The notes beneath the pieces were generated by a model. That model saw only the letters and a program-made list of their open reading frames with translations. It searched no databases and had not been told where the DNA came from. From the NCBI RefSeq assembly GCF_001922985.1, contig NZ_MRUH01000125.1:54415-118414 (forward strand): 64,000 nt of DNA. The letters are read 5' to 3'. The position numbers and the translations under genes are program-made. The stretch's first letter is position 1. The number at the start of each line of letters is the position of its first letter. This document shows positions 1 through 11,200 of the stretch, piece by piece. The DNA comes from Teredinibacter waterburyi (GTDB taxonomy: Bacteria > Pseudomonadota > Gammaproteobacteria > Pseudomonadales > Cellvibrionaceae).

Positions 1-405
1 GCGATCTTTTAGGCCGTGAGGACCCGCGATCTCTACTTCATTTTTATTAACGAAGTGTGCGAAGCCATTGAAAATAGGTATTTTATTGCGAATAAAATAT
101 TCTGAATGGAGCTCTACCTGCTTCGGGATAATGTCATTAACCGCCGCGAGGATTTGCGGATAATTCAACTCTTGATGCAACATCATTCGCTTGGCAAAAG
201 GCTGATTCGACATGCGAATCGCTTGCTTCACTGCATTACGAAGCGCTTTCGATGGAATTGTGCCCTTGTGTGCACAGTTGCCGCCAAGGCTTGCCTGACC
301 GTCAACCACCGCCACGCGAAGGTTATTCTTTTTTGCTGATATAGCTGCGGACTCTCCAGCAGGGCCTGCACCAATTACGAGTAAATCATACTGAAAATTA
401 GCCAT
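1..405 (-). CDS. sthA: Soluble pyridine nucleotide transhydrogenase, N-terminal part (cut by window edge)
   Basis: Flavoprotein expected to move hydride between NADPH and NAD+ in the cytoplasm. The first 135 codons read MANFQYDLLVIGAGPAGESA, giving the FAD-binding GxGxxG motif at residues 12-17, followed by the redox-disulfide-like segment GGNCAHKGTIPSKALR. In that segment the first cysteine of the usual CxxxxC pair is replaced (N-C-A-H-K-G-T), as is typical of SthA rather than of lipoamide dehydrogenase. The start is the ATG at 405-403. The frame is open to position 1, so the C-terminus is outside the window. It lies downstream of nqrM on the same strand with a gap of about 67 bases, so it may be read from the nqr transcript. 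Confidence 0.93.
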   Translation of the reverse strand, partial: MANFQYDLLVIGAGPAGESAAISAKKNNLRVAVVDGQASLGGNCAHKGTIPSKALRNAVKQAIRMSNQPFAKRMMLHQELNYPQILAAVNDIIPKQVELHSEYFIRNKIPIFNGFAHFVNKNEVEIAGPHGLKDR

Positions 406-472
406 CGAGAATCCGTGCTCCTAAATAAAAAATTACGCCGCTGTTAAACAGCTGAGACCAACACAGTCACAG

Positions 473-727
473 CTAAAACTCTTTGCTCGCATCATAGCTG
501 AGAGAATCTGCTTTGCTTTTAGCGCTTTCGGTATTTGCATCTTTACGCTGTTGTTCTTCGTCGCATTTCGCCGTATCCCCACCACAAATATCACACGCCT
601 TGTCGATACCCAATGCAGACATTCCGCCGCAAGAGCCTTTAATCGGCTTGTTGGCAAAGATGACACCGACCGACATGCCAATAATGACTAAGCCTAATAT
701 CAAGAACGCTAGCAAAAATGTTGTCAT
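473..727 (-). CDS. nqrM: NqrM, Na+-NQR maturation factor (DUF539)
   Basis: Small inner-membrane protein (84 aa) needed in other bacteria for assembly of the Fe site in Na+-translocating NADH:quinone reductase. One N-terminal membrane helix spans about residues 3-25. Four cysteines follow at 33, 45, 48 and 55 in the pattern SCGGM...CDICGG...C, which is the family signature and the proposed iron-handling set. The C-terminal 25 residues are hydrophilic. It starts 13 bases after apbE stops, on the same strand, so the order nqrABCDEF-apbE-nqrM is complete. Identification rests on the cysteine motif plus context. Confidence 0.93.
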   Translation of the reverse strand: MTTFLLAFLILGLVIIGMSVGVIFANKPIKGSCGGMSALGIDKACDICGGDTAKCDEEQQRKDANTESAKSKADSLSYDASKEF

Positions 728-740
728 AATTTATACCTCT

Positions 741-1832
741 TTAATCGTCTATACCCGATAAATACTGCTCGAATTGAGCTGTATATTTGGCCGTAAAGGC
801 CTCGTCTTCTCGTACTAAAAAATATGCAGCTATGTTCTCTTTAAGCGCGAAATCATAACCTTTAACCGGCCCCATCACATTTAGTGCTGTAGCCATAGCA
901 TCCGCTTCGGCACTGTTATTTGCCACTACCGTTACCGATGCTAGGTTGTGTGTAATGGGCGCTGCAGTTGCCGGATCGATCGTGTGGGAAAATCGTTCAC
1001 CATCAATTTCAAAATAGTTGCGGTAATCACCCGACGTCGCAATTCCACCGGCTTCAATTGAAATCGCTTGTGCTACACCAGTCTGCGCCAAACTTGGCTG
1101 CTCCACCCCAATTCGCCACGGCTTGCCTCTTGGACTGACACCGGCCACATGCAGTTCCCCGCCCACTTCGATCATGTAGTTGGCAATTCCACGATTTAGC
1201 AATAGGCCGGCAATTTCATCGGCGCCAGCACCTTTAGCAATCGCGGAAAGGTCGATATAAACAGCGCGGCTTTTTCTAACCGCATAGGTGTCGATTTCAA
1301 GTTCAACAAACCGAAACCCAACATTTTGTCTGGCTGCTGCGACTTGTTCGGCACTCGGCTGCTTTTCTTCACGCTCTTCTGGGCCAAAACCCCAGAGATT
1401 AACAATCGGTCCAACAGTGGTATCAAATGAACCCTTGGTGCGAATACTAATTTGGTGGCTAAGGTTAAGGATATCAAAGAGTTTAGGCGATACCACAACC
1501 GCTGCATTAACCGGAGCCTTGTTAAGCCGGGATAACTCAGAGTCTGGAATATAGGTCGACATCACTTGGTTAAAATCAGATAACAGCTCATCAACATCGC
1601 GCTTAAGCCGCGCCGGATCAATTACCGGCTTAGCATCGGCAACCACCGTAATATGATAGGTAGTACCCATAGTACGGCCTTCGATACGAACAACCTGGGG
1701 TACTGTGTTTCGCTCACAACCCGCCCCTAAAAAAAAGCAAAGCGAGACTAGTATTACCAGCCTCGCTTTTAGGGATAGGATTGCTCGCAGACGTTCGAAT
1801 AACCAAGTCGACGTTGCAAGTAGTCTAGTCAC
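741..1832 (-). CDS. apbE: FAD:protein FMN transferase ApbE (lipoprotein)
   Basis: Transfers FMN from FAD to a threonine in the SGAT-type motifs of NqrB and NqrC. It acts on the periplasmic face. The 363-aa product has a basic N-terminus, a hydrophobic stretch (about residues 22-38) and a lipobox LGAGC, so it is probably a lipid-anchored protein. Family motifs are visible: MGTTYHI near residue 55, the GG of EVGGELH, SGDYRNYFEIDG, and HTIDPATAAPI. It is placed between nqrF (24 bases upstream) and nqrM (13 bases downstream), which fits its role as the flavinylating enzyme for this operon. The long N-terminus before the hydrophobic stretch could mean that an internal start is used. Confidence 0.95.
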   Translation of the reverse strand: MTRLLATSTWLFERLRAILSLKARLVILVSLCFFLGAGCERNTVPQVVRIEGRTMGTTYHITVVADAKPVIDPARLKRDVDELLSDFNQVMSTYIPDSELSRLNKAPVNAAVVVSPKLFDILNLSHQISIRTKGSFDTTVGPIVNLWGFGPEEREEKQPSAEQVAAARQNVGFRFVELEIDTYAVRKSRAVYIDLSAIAKGAGADEIAGLLLNRGIANYMIEVGGELHVAGVSPRGKPWRIGVEQPSLAQTGVAQAISIEAGGIATSGDYRNYFEIDGERFSHTIDPATAAPITHNLASVTVVANNSAEADAMATALNVMGPVKGYDFALKENIAAYFLVREDEAFTAKYTAQFEQYLSGIDD

Positions 1833-1856
1833 TTAATATCAATCCTGTTTCCGTTA

Positions 1857-3080
1857 TTAACCGCCGAAGTCATCTAGCATAATGTTTTCATCTTCAACGC
1901 CGAGGTCTTTCAACATCTTAATAACGGCTTGGTTCATCATCGGCGGCCCGCACATATAGAACTCACAGTCTTCCGGTGCTGGGTGGTCTTTTAGGTAATT
2001 TTCCAACAACACGTTGTGAATAAAACCTGTTTTACCTTCCCAATTATCTTCAGGCTGAGGGTCCGACAATGCTATGTGCCATTCGAAGTTGTCGTTCTCG
2101 GCGGCAAGCATGTCGTAATCTTCTTTGTAGAAGAGTTCACGAAGTGAGCGAGCACCATACCAAAACGACATCTTGCGATCGCTCTTTAAACGTCGTAACT
2201 GGTCAAAGATGTGAGAACGCATAGGCGCCATACCCGCACCACCACCAATAAATACCATTTCTGCATCGGTATCCTTGGCGAAGAACTCTCCAAAGGGACC
2301 GTACACGGTCATTTTGTCGCCAGGCTTCAAATTAAATACGTATGACGACATTTGCCCAGGCGGTAACCCTTGCGTGCGCGGTGGCGGTGTAGCAATACGA
2401 ATATTAAACTTAACCAAGCCACGCTCTTCAGGATAATTCGCCATGGAGTAAGCGCGAATAACTGGCTCTTCAACTTTTGATTCCATCTTGAAAAAACCAA
2501 AATGTTCCCAGTCGCCACGGTACTCTTCTTCAATCTCAAAATCAGAAAACTTAACGTGATGCGGTGGGCACTCTAACTGAACGTAACCACCTGCACGGAA
2601 GTCGACATTTTCACCTTCTGGCAGCTTTAAGGTTAGCTCCTTAATAAAGGTGGCAACATTGGGGTTAGATACAACCTCACACTCCCACTGCTTAACGCCG
2701 AACACTTCCTCATCAATTTCGATTTTCATGTCTTGCTTTACAGGAACCTGACAGCTAAGTCTCCAACCTTCACGCTCTTCTCGGCGATTGAAATGAGACT
2801 CTTCCGTTGGCAGCATAGAGCCGCCACCTTCACTGACCAAACATTTACACTGCGCACAGGTTCCGCCACCACCACAAGCTGAGGCTAGAAACAAATTGTT
2901 CGCCGCTAAGGTTTGCAGCAGTTTTCCACCGGCAGGAACAGAGATTGTTTTTTCTCCGTTAATTTCGATTGTCACATCACCAGCATTCACCAACTGAGCG
3001 CGGGCGCTGAGAATTACAGCCACCAACACCAAGACGATGACGGTGAACATGACAACACCTAATATAATTTCTATGTTCAT
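1857..3080 (-). CDS. nqrF: Na+-translocating NADH:quinone reductase subunit F
   Basis: NADH-oxidising entry subunit of Na+-NQR. It takes hydride to FAD and passes electrons to a [2Fe-2S] cluster. The 407-aa protein has one N-terminal membrane helix (about 5-26), then a ferredoxin domain with cluster cysteines C69, C75, C78 and C110. The FAD-binding motif RAYSMANYP is near residue 210, the nucleotide-binding [11 protein letters not shown] near 275, and the C-terminal CGPPMMN is typical of ferredoxin-NADP reductase-like domains. All cofactor ligands are intact. Length matches the family. It is the last structural nqr gene, 21 bases after nqrE. Confidence 0.98.
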   Translation of the reverse strand: MNIEIILGVVMFTVIVLVLVAVILSARAQLVNAGDVTIEINGEKTISVPAGGKLLQTLAANNLFLASACGGGGTCAQCKCLVSEGGGSMLPTEESHFNRREEREGWRLSCQVPVKQDMKIEIDEEVFGVKQWECEVVSNPNVATFIKELTLKLPEGENVDFRAGGYVQLECPPHHVKFSDFEIEEEYRGDWEHFGFFKMESKVEEPVIRAYSMANYPEERGLVKFNIRIATPPPRTQGLPPGQMSSYVFNLKPGDKMTVYGPFGEFFAKDTDAEMVFIGGGAGMAPMRSHIFDQLRRLKSDRKMSFWYGARSLRELFYKEDYDMLAAENDNFEWHIALSDPQPEDNWEGKTGFIHNVLLENYLKDHPAPEDCEFYMCGPPMMNQAVIKMLKDLGVEDENIMLDDFGG

Positions 3081-3101
3081 GTTCTATTTGTTCCTCGCTG
3101 A

Positions 3102-3710
3102 TTAAAGATCAATGCCGCCAAAAGACATAAACCCAAGAGACATCAAGCCGACGGTGATAAAGGTAATGCCCAAGCCTTGCAGCCCGTCTGGAACATCACT
3201 GTACTTCATCTTTTCTCGAATACCGGCCAGCGCTGTAATTGCGAGCGCCCAGCCAACACCTGAACCCACACCAAAAACAACACTTTCGCTAAAATCGTAG
3301 TCGCGCTCCACCATCAACAGAGAACCACCCATGATTGCGCAGTTAACCGTAATCAGCGGCAAGAACACACCCAAAGCGTTGTAAAGCGAAGGCACATACT
3401 TATCGAGGAACATTTCCAAAATCTGCACTAATGCGGCAATAACACCGATATAGCTAATCAGACCGAGAAAGCTCAAATCAACTTCGGGTAAGCCTGCCCA
3501 AGCAAGTGCACCATTAGAAAGAACGTAAGTATAAAGCAGGTTGTTAATAGGTACGGTTACCGCTTGAACCACGATTACGGCGATACCCAAACCAATGGCA
3601 GCTTCAACTTTTTTGGACAAAGCCAAAAAGGTACACATACCCAAAAAGAAAGCTAACGCCATATTTTGAATAAATATGGAGCGTACAAATAAACTAATTA
3701 ACTCTTCCAT
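3102..3710 (-). CDS. nqrE: Na+-translocating NADH:quinone reductase subunit E
   Basis: Integral membrane subunit of the Na+ pump (202 aa), homologous to RnfA. About six hydrophobic helices fill the length. The conserved membrane cysteines are present in [13 protein letters not shown] near residue 25 and in [12 protein letters not shown] near residue 120; the family uses such a pair to hold an intramembrane Fe centre with NqrD. The start codon overlaps the stop of nqrD (TAATG-type junction), implying translational coupling. Confidence 0.98.
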   Translation of the reverse strand: MEELISLFVRSIFIQNMALAFFLGMCTFLALSKKVEAAIGLGIAVIVVQAVTVPINNLLYTYVLSNGALAWAGLPEVDLSFLGLISYIGVIAALVQILEMFLDKYVPSLYNALGVFLPLITVNCAIMGGSLLMVERDYDFSESVVFGVGSGVGWALAITALAGIREKMKYSDVPDGLQGLGITFITVGLMSLGFMSFGGIDL

Positions 3711-4369
3711 TACACAGCCTCCCTTGCCACTGTATTAGGAGCGATTTTGAAATCGGGTGCTTCTACTTGCGATTTCTTATAGGAGCGTAGCGCCCAAATA
3801 AATAACCCGATAAGGAAGAATGCACTAGGCGGTAGTAGCAGCATGCCGTTAGGTACATACCAGCCGCCGTTGTTTACAGTTTGCATGATTTCGATACCAA
3901 ACAAGCTGCCGGAACCAAATAGTTCACGAATCACGGCAAGCCCAAGCAGCATCGCGCTATAGCCTAAACCATTCCCAATACCGTCAAAGAAGCTCGGCAT
4001 AGGGGGGTTTTTCATAGCAAAGGCTTCGGCACGACCCATCACGATACAGTTGGTGATGATCAAGCCCACAAATACCGAAAGTTGCTTACTAATATCGTAA
4101 GCAACGGCTTTTAGTACTTGGTCAACAACAATTACCAAAGACGCAATAATCGTCATCTGCGCGATAATACGGATACTACTGGGAATGTGGTTACGGACTA
4201 AGGAAACGAAGAAGTTTGAAAACCCCGTTACCAAGGTAAGAGCGATACACATTACTATGGTAACGCGCATGCTACTGGTCACCGCCAAGGCGGAACAGAT
4301 TCCAAGAATCTGCAAAGCAATGGGGTTATTTTCCAGAATTGGTTTAAATAACAGCTCTTTAGCTTTCAT
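3710..4369 (-). CDS. nqrD: Na+-translocating NADH:quinone reductase subunit D
   Basis: Integral membrane partner of NqrE (219 aa), homologous to RnfE. It has several hydrophobic helices. The conserved cysteines sit in [12 protein letters not shown] (near residue 25) and in [14 protein letters not shown] (near residue 112), matching the intramembrane iron site of the NqrD/E pair. It follows nqrC with only 3 bases between them and overlaps the nqrE start. The product length is normal and nothing looks damaged. Confidence 0.98.
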   Translation of the reverse strand: MKAKELLFKPILENNPIALQILGICSALAVTSSMRVTIVMCIALTLVTGFSNFFVSLVRNHIPSSIRIIAQMTIIASLVIVVDQVLKAVAYDISKQLSVFVGLIITNCIVMGRAEAFAMKNPPMPSFFDGIGNGLGYSAMLLGLAVIRELFGSGSLFGIEIMQTVNNGGWYVPNGMLLLPPSAFFLIGLFIWALRSYKKSQVEAPDFKIAPNTVAREAV

Positions 4370-4372
4370 GAA

Positions 4373-5146
4373 TTAAGCCTCCCCCGCTTTGAGGTTATTA
4401 AGGAATTGAGCGTAACCATTTTCACCCAACCAAAATTTCATCATGTTATCCACGCCCACACTGGTAAGTGTTGCGCCGGAAAGTCCATCCACTTTGTATT
4501 CCGCGCCAGGTGCACCTTTAACAACAGCACCTTTGATAACCTCAATGCCGACTGAACCGTCTGTGGCATATAACTTTTTGCCGATCCACGAACTTTTCCA
4601 GCGCGGGTTATCAACTTCAGCGCCGAGTCCCGGAGTTTCTTGGTGCTCGTAGTAACCTAAACCAACAACGGTATTAGCATCGGCCGCAACCGCAAGGAAA
4701 CCATAGAGCGTACCCCAAAGACCGTAGCCCTTAATTGGCAGAATTACGGTTTGTAATTGACCGTTATCGCGTACCAAGTAGACCTTGGAATATTTCTCAC
4801 GACGAGAAATGTTAGCGATATCATCTTCTGTAGATAAAACGTCTGACAAGGATGGATCTTTTGCTGCTTTACGCTGGTCGAAACTTTTTACGCCAACCGC
4901 ATCGGTAAATTTACCGGTCTCTAAATCGACGATGCGCGTTTCGATTTTATCGAACGCTTGCTGAATGTCCATGCCATCTTCATAGAGCCCAGCCGCCAAC
5001 AAAATATTGCGGTTGAAATCTTTAAGCTTGTTAGCATCCTGTAGAGGTCTGAGCAAAACAGCGGCTGTTGATACCACTACGGAACAGACGATACAAAGTA
5101 ATACCGCGACCGTAATAGTCTTTTTAATCGAGTCGTTACTAGCCAC
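4373..5146 (-). CDS. nqrC: Na+-translocating NADH:quinone reductase subunit C
   Basis: Membrane-anchored FMN-carrying subunit (257 aa). One N-terminal helix (about residues 10-32) is followed by a periplasmic FMN-binding domain. The flavinylation motif is seen as GLSGATLTS near residue 221, where the threonine receives FMN from ApbE. The gene overlaps the end of nqrB by 8 bases, consistent with coupled translation. Cofactor-bearing residues and length are as expected. Confidence 0.98.
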   Translation of the reverse strand: MASNDSIKKTITVAVLLCIVCSVVVSTAAVLLRPLQDANKLKDFNRNILLAAGLYEDGMDIQQAFDKIETRIVDLETGKFTDAVGVKSFDQRKAAKDPSLSDVLSTEDDIANISRREKYSKVYLVRDNGQLQTVILPIKGYGLWGTLYGFLAVAADANTVVGLGYYEHQETPGLGAEVDNPRWKSSWIGKKLYATDGSVGIEVIKGAVVKGAPGAEYKVDGLSGATLTSVGVDNMMKFWLGENGYAQFLNNLKAGEA

Positions 5147-6344
5147 GCGCTAACCTCCGTTTGATATTGGATTGAACAACAAAGTGGTCGATTAATGGCG
5201 CGAACAAGTTAGCGAATAAAATTGCCAACATCATACCTTCTGGGAAGGCGGGGTTAACGACACGAATCGTAATCACCATAAAACCGATTAATGCGCCAAA
5301 CCACCATTTTCCGGCATTTGTCATGGATGCAGAGACTGGATCGGTGGCCATAAAAAATAGACCGAACGCGTATCCGCCCAATACAAAGTGCCACCAGAAA
5401 GGCATGGCAAACATTGGATTGGTTTCGGGATTACCGAAGTGGTTATAAACCATAGTGGTGACGATAGTACCTAGTACCACGCCGACCACAATTCGGTAGG
5501 AGGCAATACTGCTGCCAACCAAAATCAGGCCGCCAATCAAAATAGCGATTGTAGATGTTTCGCCGATCGAACCCGGTATTTTACCGATAAACGCATCCAT
5601 CCAAGTCATTTGCTGGGTAAGCACGTCCATTCCCTGCTGTGCGGCAACCGACAGCGCCGTTGCGCCGGTGTAGCCATCAACAGCAGTCCAAACGGCATCA
5701 CCCGACATATAAGACGGGAACGCGAAGAACAAAAACGCGCGTCCGGCCAAGGCTGGGTTGAGGAAGTTTTTGCCGGTTCCGCCAAATACTTCTTTACCGA
5801 GTACCACACCGAAGCTAATACCAAGCGCCGCTTGCCATAGTGGTAAATCTGGGGGGCAAATAAGTGCAAACAAAATCGAAGTAACGAAAAAGCCTTCGTT
5901 AATTTCGTGGCCGCGCTTCATTGCAAACAAAACTTCCCAGAAACCACCAACGATAAATACCGTCATATAGATAGGTACGAAGAAAGCTGCACCAAAAATC
6001 AGGTTATCCCAGATACTACCGGCATCGTGACCAGCGAGCAGGCCAATCAATGCTCCGCGCCAGCCTTCGATTGATGCGACATCCATTGTTGCAAGTGCGG
6101 TATTAGCTTGCCAACCAAGGTTGTACATACCGTAAAACATTGCCGGGAAAACACACATCCACACCGTGATCATGACACGTTTTAGATCGATGCCGTCGCG
6201 TACATGCGCGGTCGTTTTAGTGACATCATTAGGCTGGAATAAACCAGTATCAACAGCTTCGTAAAGCGAATACCAGCTCTCCAACTTGCCACCCTTATGA
6301 AAATGAGGCTCAAGGCTGTCGAACATATTACGTAGAAGTTTCAT
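5139..6344 (-). CDS. nqrB: Na+-translocating NADH:quinone reductase subunit B
   Basis: Large membrane subunit (401 aa) that carries covalent FMN, binds riboflavin and forms part of the Na+ path; homologous to RnfD. About ten membrane helices are apparent. The flavinylation site reads GYTGATALS, with threonine in place of the usual serine before GAT; the acceptor threonine itself is kept. The conserved segment [22 protein letters not shown] is present around residue 185. The gene is 3 bases downstream of nqrA and overlaps nqrC. Confidence 0.98.
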   Translation of the reverse strand: MKLLRNMFDSLEPHFHKGGKLESWYSLYEAVDTGLFQPNDVTKTTAHVRDGIDLKRVMITVWMCVFPAMFYGMYNLGWQANTALATMDVASIEGWRGALIGLLAGHDAGSIWDNLIFGAAFFVPIYMTVFIVGGFWEVLFAMKRGHEINEGFFVTSILFALICPPDLPLWQAALGISFGVVLGKEVFGGTGKNFLNPALAGRAFLFFAFPSYMSGDAVWTAVDGYTGATALSVAAQQGMDVLTQQMTWMDAFIGKIPGSIGETSTIAILIGGLILVGSSIASYRIVVGVVLGTIVTTMVYNHFGNPETNPMFAMPFWWHFVLGGYAFGLFFMATDPVSASMTNAGKWWFGALIGFMVITIRVVNPAFPEGMMLAILFANLFAPLIDHFVVQSNIKRRLARG

Positions 6345-6347
6345 CTA

Positions 6348-7691
6348 TTAACCCTCCTTCTCGATACGCGTGAGGTTATCGCGAAGAATGGGGCCGTATT
6401 CGTATTTGCCAGAGCAAATAAACGTACACAAGGCCAAGTCCTCTTCATCCAATTCCAAACAACCTAATTTTTGAGCTGTTTCTGTATCACCAACGATAAG
6501 CGCACGTAATAATTGCGTTGGCAGAATATCTAGTGGCATAACTTTCTCGTAGGCGCCTATCGGGACCATTGCACGCTCGCTACCGTTAGCTGAGGTGGTA
6601 AACGAGAATTTTTTGCCGCCCAGCAATTTAGAGATATAGATAGGCAATGCAGAGAAGCGGTTAAAACCCGGCACAAAGTAATGCAAGAAAGGACGCTCGC
6701 GGCCTTCGCTCAAAATACTGACCTGAGTGTGATACCTACCAAGATACGCAACTGCGCCGGATGTGGTTCTACCGCCAAACACGGAACCGGAAATGACGCG
6801 GTTATCCGCGCCGTCTGCCGCACCTGCAGTAAGCTCATCCAAGCTGGCGCCAACTCGAGTGCGCAGTAAGCGTGGATCGTTTACGACTGGGCCAGCCAGA
6901 GATACAACGCGATCGGTGTTCAGCTCACCTTGGGTGAATAGCGCACCCACTGCAATAACATCTTGGTAGCCAATGGTCCAAGCGACCTTAGCCAAGCTAA
7001 CGGGGGCAAGAAAATGGATTTGTGTGCCGACATTGCCCGCTGGATGAACACCAGAGAAGGTTTCGAAGACTACATTCGAAAGCGAGCCGCTGGCGATATT
7101 AACGCCCTCAGCATGACTTACGAAAACCTTACCGTCGGTCAAACGCGACAAGGCAGCCAAACCGTTCTGGAAGTTTTCAGCTTGTTCGGCGATTACGATA
7201 GCGGGATCAGCCGCCAACGGATTAGTGTCCATCGCGCTGACAAAAATGTTCACAGGCGCAGTGTTAACCGCGGGGACCTTACTGTAGGGACGGGTACGCA
7301 AAGCTGTCCATAATCCGGATTGCACCAAATTGTCGACGACTTTATCGCGCTCGAGATTGCCAAGCTCTACCGCTGGGTAGCTAGCAAACTTTTCAGCCTC
7401 ATCGCCTTCTACATCGATAACAACCGACTGCAATACGCGCTGATGGCCGCGATTGATCGCCGCAACAGTACCGCCGGCAGGCGCTGTGTAGCGCACACCT
7501 TCGGTCTTTTTGTCGGTAAACAATAGCTGACCTTTTTTGACCTTATCGCCAACCTGCACAGCCATGGTGGGTTTCATACCGTGGTAATCGAAACCAATCA
7601 CTGCAACAGATCGAATCTTCGGGCCATCTTCTATGGATTGCCGGGGTGAACCGGTGATAGGTAAATCCAATCCTCGACGGATCTTGATCAT
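6348..7691 (-). CDS. nqrA: Na+-translocating NADH:quinone reductase subunit A
   Basis: Cytoplasmic subunit of Na+-NQR associated with quinone binding (447 aa). The N-terminus [16 protein letters not shown] is the family signature. Further conserved text includes [20 protein letters not shown], a lipoyl-like segment, and the C-terminal [17 protein letters not shown]. It is the first subunit gene of the operon. A purine-rich AGG lies about 10 bases before the ATG. It is preceded by a leader of about 300 bases that also holds a small ORF and a hairpin (listed separately), so leader-mediated control is possible but unproven. Confidence 0.98.
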   Translation of the reverse strand: MIKIRRGLDLPITGSPRQSIEDGPKIRSVAVIGFDYHGMKPTMAVQVGDKVKKGQLLFTDKKTEGVRYTAPAGGTVAAINRGHQRVLQSVVIDVEGDEAEKFASYPAVELGNLERDKVVDNLVQSGLWTALRTRPYSKVPAVNTAPVNIFVSAMDTNPLAADPAIVIAEQAENFQNGLAALSRLTDGKVFVSHAEGVNIASGSLSNVVFETFSGVHPAGNVGTQIHFLAPVSLAKVAWTIGYQDVIAVGALFTQGELNTDRVVSLAGPVVNDPRLLRTRVGASLDELTAGAADGADNRVISGSVFGGRTTSGAVAYLGRYHTQVSILSEGRERPFLHYFVPGFNRFSALPIYISKLLGGKKFSFTTSANGSERAMVPIGAYEKVMPLDILPTQLLRALIVGDTETAQKLGCLELDEEDLALCTFICSGKYEYGPILRDNLTRIEKEG

Positions 7692-7729
7692 ACGTCTTAG
7701 CCTAATTGAAATTTAAATGGGTTGAGTTT

Positions 7730-7885
7730 TTAAAAAGTTAAAGTGTGAAAAAGTAATTCTTGTGCCGCACAACGTACGCCTTCGCAATCTTCTAACGTAC
7801 GACCTGTTGTGCCACAACCAATAAAACTATGCGTGCCACGGCAAATAAATATAAATGCGCCACGCCCTAAATAAATACGTCGCAT
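7730..7885 (-). CDS. Candidate small leader ORF upstream of nqrA (51 or 55 codons)
   Basis: I do not recognise this product. On the minus strand an open frame starts at the ATG at 7885 (MRRIYLGRGAFIFICRGTHS...) or at an in-frame ATG at 7897 that adds MLCW, and stops at 7732-7730, 38 bases before the nqrA start. The C-terminal half reads GCGTTGRTLEDCEGVRCAAQ, with three of its four cysteines, and ends in ELLFHTLTF. It sits between the putative nqr promoter and nqrA. No strong ribosome-binding site is visible: GGA lies only a few bases before the ATG at 7897. It could be a small protein, a leader peptide, or chance open frame within a structured leader RNA. Codon choice looks ordinary for the genome. 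Confidence 0.4.
   Translation of the reverse strand: MRRIYLGRGAFIFICRGTHSFIGCGTTGRTLEDCEGVRCAAQELLFHTLTF
7767..7812 (-). promoter_or_regulatory. Hairpin in the nqrA leader
   Basis: A perfect 7-bp inverted repeat (GCACAAC at 7767-7773, GTTGTGC at 7806-7812) is extended inward by a 5-bp repeat (GTACG/CGTAC), with a 5-nt bulge on one side and a 17-nt loop. It falls within the transcribed leader of the nqr operon and inside the candidate small ORF. No U-run follows, so it is not a plain terminator. A regulatory role is inference only. Confidence 0.4.
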
Positions 7886-7897
7886 CCAGCAGAGCAT

Positions 7898-8208
7898 AGT
7901 CCAAACTGAACAAATTTTAAGCTCTTTCGCTTATATAGAGAGCTGTCCCGCTCTTCTGACGACTCATCGAGTGTGAGCCACATAAAAAATCGCGCCAATT
8001 ATAGTGATCAGCGCGCACTAACGCTAGGGGTGCTCCCAAAAAAACGGGAATAACCTATTGTTTTAACGACAATAATTCCTATTTACGTAGCCCTAGTGCA
8101 ACACGCCGGCACGCAAATATGCAATATAAGTCGAAAGACCCTATCCAACTCGGCACTTACCTGTCCCGATCACACAAACATCGTTAGAATACGCGCCTGC
8201 TAAATTTT
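7898..8208. other. Divergent intergenic region between nqr leader and mfd
   Basis: No gene is supported here. The segment separates the divergent nqr and mfd units and holds the TATAAT described above. The mfd start has no obvious purine-rich ribosome-binding site directly upstream. Confidence 0.5.
7998..8026 (-). promoter_or_regulatory. Putative sigma-70 promoter for the nqr operon
   Basis: A perfect -10 hexamer TATAAT lies on the minus strand at 8003-7998. The hexamer 17 bases upstream (TAGCGT, 8026-8021) is a poor -35, so the element may need an activator or another sigma-region contact. It would start transcription near 7990 and give a leader of about 300 nt before nqrA. Confidence 0.3.
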
Positions 8209-11200
8209 ATGAACCAAGCTTATATGACATCACCGCAACTCGACCCCTTTAACCCCCCTATTCCCACAAAAGCGGGAGACAAACGTCAATGGGGAAACCT
8301 GTTTGAACTTACCGGTGCAGGCCTTGGCATTGCCTATAGTTTGGCTAAAGCCCAGCGCAGCAGCCTAGTGGTAGCACCAAGTGTAGCCGTAGCCGAACGA
8401 CTTGAACGAGACATTCGCCATTTTTTAAAGGGGTTGAACAGTAGCCTTAACGTGATGCTCTTTAACGACTGGGAAACCCTGCCCTATGACAGTTTTTCCC
8501 CACATCAGGACATAACCTCTGAACGCATGCGATGTTTATACAACATGCATACCACATCGCCCTGCGTGGTTATTGCCGCAGCGACCAGCATGATGCAGCG
8601 CTTGCCTCCGGTAAACTATCTGGTCACTAACAGCCTGATACTGAAGCTTGGCGCTAGCCTAGATCGCGAGCTGTTTCGAAATCAGCTGGTCTCGGCCGGA
8701 TATACAAGTGTCGACACGGTGTATCAACATGGAGAATTCGCGGTGCGCGGCTCTCTTATCGATGTTTACCCCATGGGCAGTCGCGCCGCCTATCGAATAG
8801 AGCTGTTTGACAACGAAGTTGAATCGCTGCGCGAGTTTGACCCAGAAACACAGCGAACAGTGGAAAAAGTTGAATCTATTGAGCTATTGCCCGGCCGCGA
8901 ATACCCGCTAGACAAAATCGGTATATCTCACTTTAAAGGTGAGTGGCACCAAACTTTTGACGTTGATCACACCAACTGCCCAGTCTATCAAGACGTCTTG
9001 TCCGGCTTGGCGCCCGCCGGCGTCGAGTATTACTTACCGCTTTTCTTTAATGAAACGGCAACCCTATTCAACTATTTACCCGAGGGCGACGACACTAGCC
9101 TAGTGTTTATTTGCGAAGGCGTACACGAGGCGATTGAGAGCTTCTGGCGAGACCTAGAACAACGCTACGAAAGTCGCCGCGGTGACCGCCAGCGCCCAAT
9201 TTTGCCTCCCCACCGTGCATTCCATACGGTGGATGTAATTTTTGGCGCGCTCAAGAATTACCCGAGAGTAGACCTGTGCCTGTCAGCTCAAGAACAGAAG
9301 CCTAGTGCGGTTAACTTTCCGTTTACAGCGCCACCGGCACTGGCCATTGATAGCCGCGCAACCAACCCTCTCCACCTACTTGAACACTTCCTTATCTCAA
9401 CAGATAAGCGCGTATTAATTTGTGCTGAGTCATCCGGACGCAAAGAAACGATCAAAGAGCTGCTCAGTCGCATCTCGATCACGGCGAGCGAAATTAAGGA
9501 TATTCACAGCTTTATCACCGGCGAACAGGATATAGCGATTACCGTTGCCAATATTGAAAACTCGGTTAATCTGCAAATGCCGGGATTGATGATCATTGCC
9601 GAGCAGCAATTGTTTGGTAATCGCGTCCAGCAGCGGCGCAGACGCCAAAAAGCCGCGGCAGAAGACGCTGAAAACGTCATTAAGAATCTAACCGAACTTA
9701 AATTACACGCCCCGGTAGTGCATATCGAGCACGGGGTTGGCCGTTATCAAGGCTTACAAACCATCGAACACGGCGGCCAAATTGACGAGTTTTTAGTGCT
9801 CTCCTACGCCAACGACACCAAACTCTATGTTCCCGTGGCGAGCCTACACTTAATTAGCCGTTATTCCGGCGGTGAAGAAGATTTAGCTCCTCTACACAAA
9901 CTCGGCAATGACACCTGGGCAAAAGCCAAACGTAAAGCTGCGGAACAAATTCGCGACGTCGCCGCAGAATTGCTAAACATTTACGCCAAACGTAAGGCGC
10001 GTAAGGGCTTTGCCTACACCGACCCAACCGAGGCCTACCGCCAGTTTAGTGCGGCATTTCCCTACGAAGAGACCGATGATCAGGAAACGGCCATCAGTGC
10101 GGTACGTGACGATATGCTATCGCCGCAACCCATGGATCGCCTAGTTTGTGGCGACGTAGGTTTCGGCAAAACGGAAGTTGCAATGCGCGCCGCGTTTATC
10201 GCCGTACAGAACGGTAAACAGGTCGTTGTATTAGTGCCGACCACATTACTCGCACAGCAGCATTACGATAATTTTAAAGATCGCTTTGCCGAGTGGCCGG
10301 TGAATATCGAAGTCATATCGCGATTTCGTTCGAACAAAGACATCGAAGCGGTACAGGCGCGCTTGGAGTCCGGTCAGGTTGATCTTGTAATCGGCACTCA
10401 CAAGCTGATTCAGGGCAATATGAAATACGCCAATTTAGGCCTGCTGATTATCGATGAAGAGCACCGTTTTGGCGTACGTCAAAAAGAAGCCCTAAAAGCG
10501 CTGCGCACGGAAGTGGACATCTTAACCCTCACCGCCACGCCCATTCCGCGCACGCTTAATATGTCCATGTCTGGCATCCGCGACCTGTCCATTATTGCCA
10601 CTCCGCCTGCCAAGCGCCTATCGGTTAAAACCTTCGTGCGAGAAGCCGATGAAAACCTAATCAAAGAAGCGGTATTGCGCGAGATTATGCGCGGCGGGCA
10701 GGTTTATATACTTCATAACGAAGTCAAAACCATCGAGCGTCGCGCCACCGAAATTCAGGCGTTGGTTCCCGAAGCTCGAATTGCGATTGGCCACGGGCAA
10801 ATGCGTGAGCGCGAGCTTGAATCGATAATGACCGATTTCTACCACAAGCGTTTTAATATCTTGATTTGCACCACCATCATCGAAACGGGTATTGATGTTC
10901 CCAGTGCAAATACAATTGTTATTGAGCGCGCCGATCGTTTTGGCCTCGCGCAACTACATCAATTACGCGGTCGTGTTGGCCGTAGCCATCACCAAGCCTA
11001 CGCTTACCTGCTAACCCCCCACAAAAAAGCCATGACCGCCGACGCGCTCAAGCGTTTAGATGCGATCGTAGAGGCGCAAGAGCTTGGCGCTGGCTTTACG
11101 CTAGCCTCGCACGACATGGAAATTCGCGGTGCTGGGGAGCTGCTTGGTGACGAGCAGAGCGGGCAAATGCAAGCCATTGGCTTTACCTTGTACATGGAGA

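Noticed and set aside
7767..7812. Transcription terminator in the nqr leader
   Set aside because: The stem is not followed by a U-run on the transcribed strand, so a plain intrinsic terminator is unlikely.
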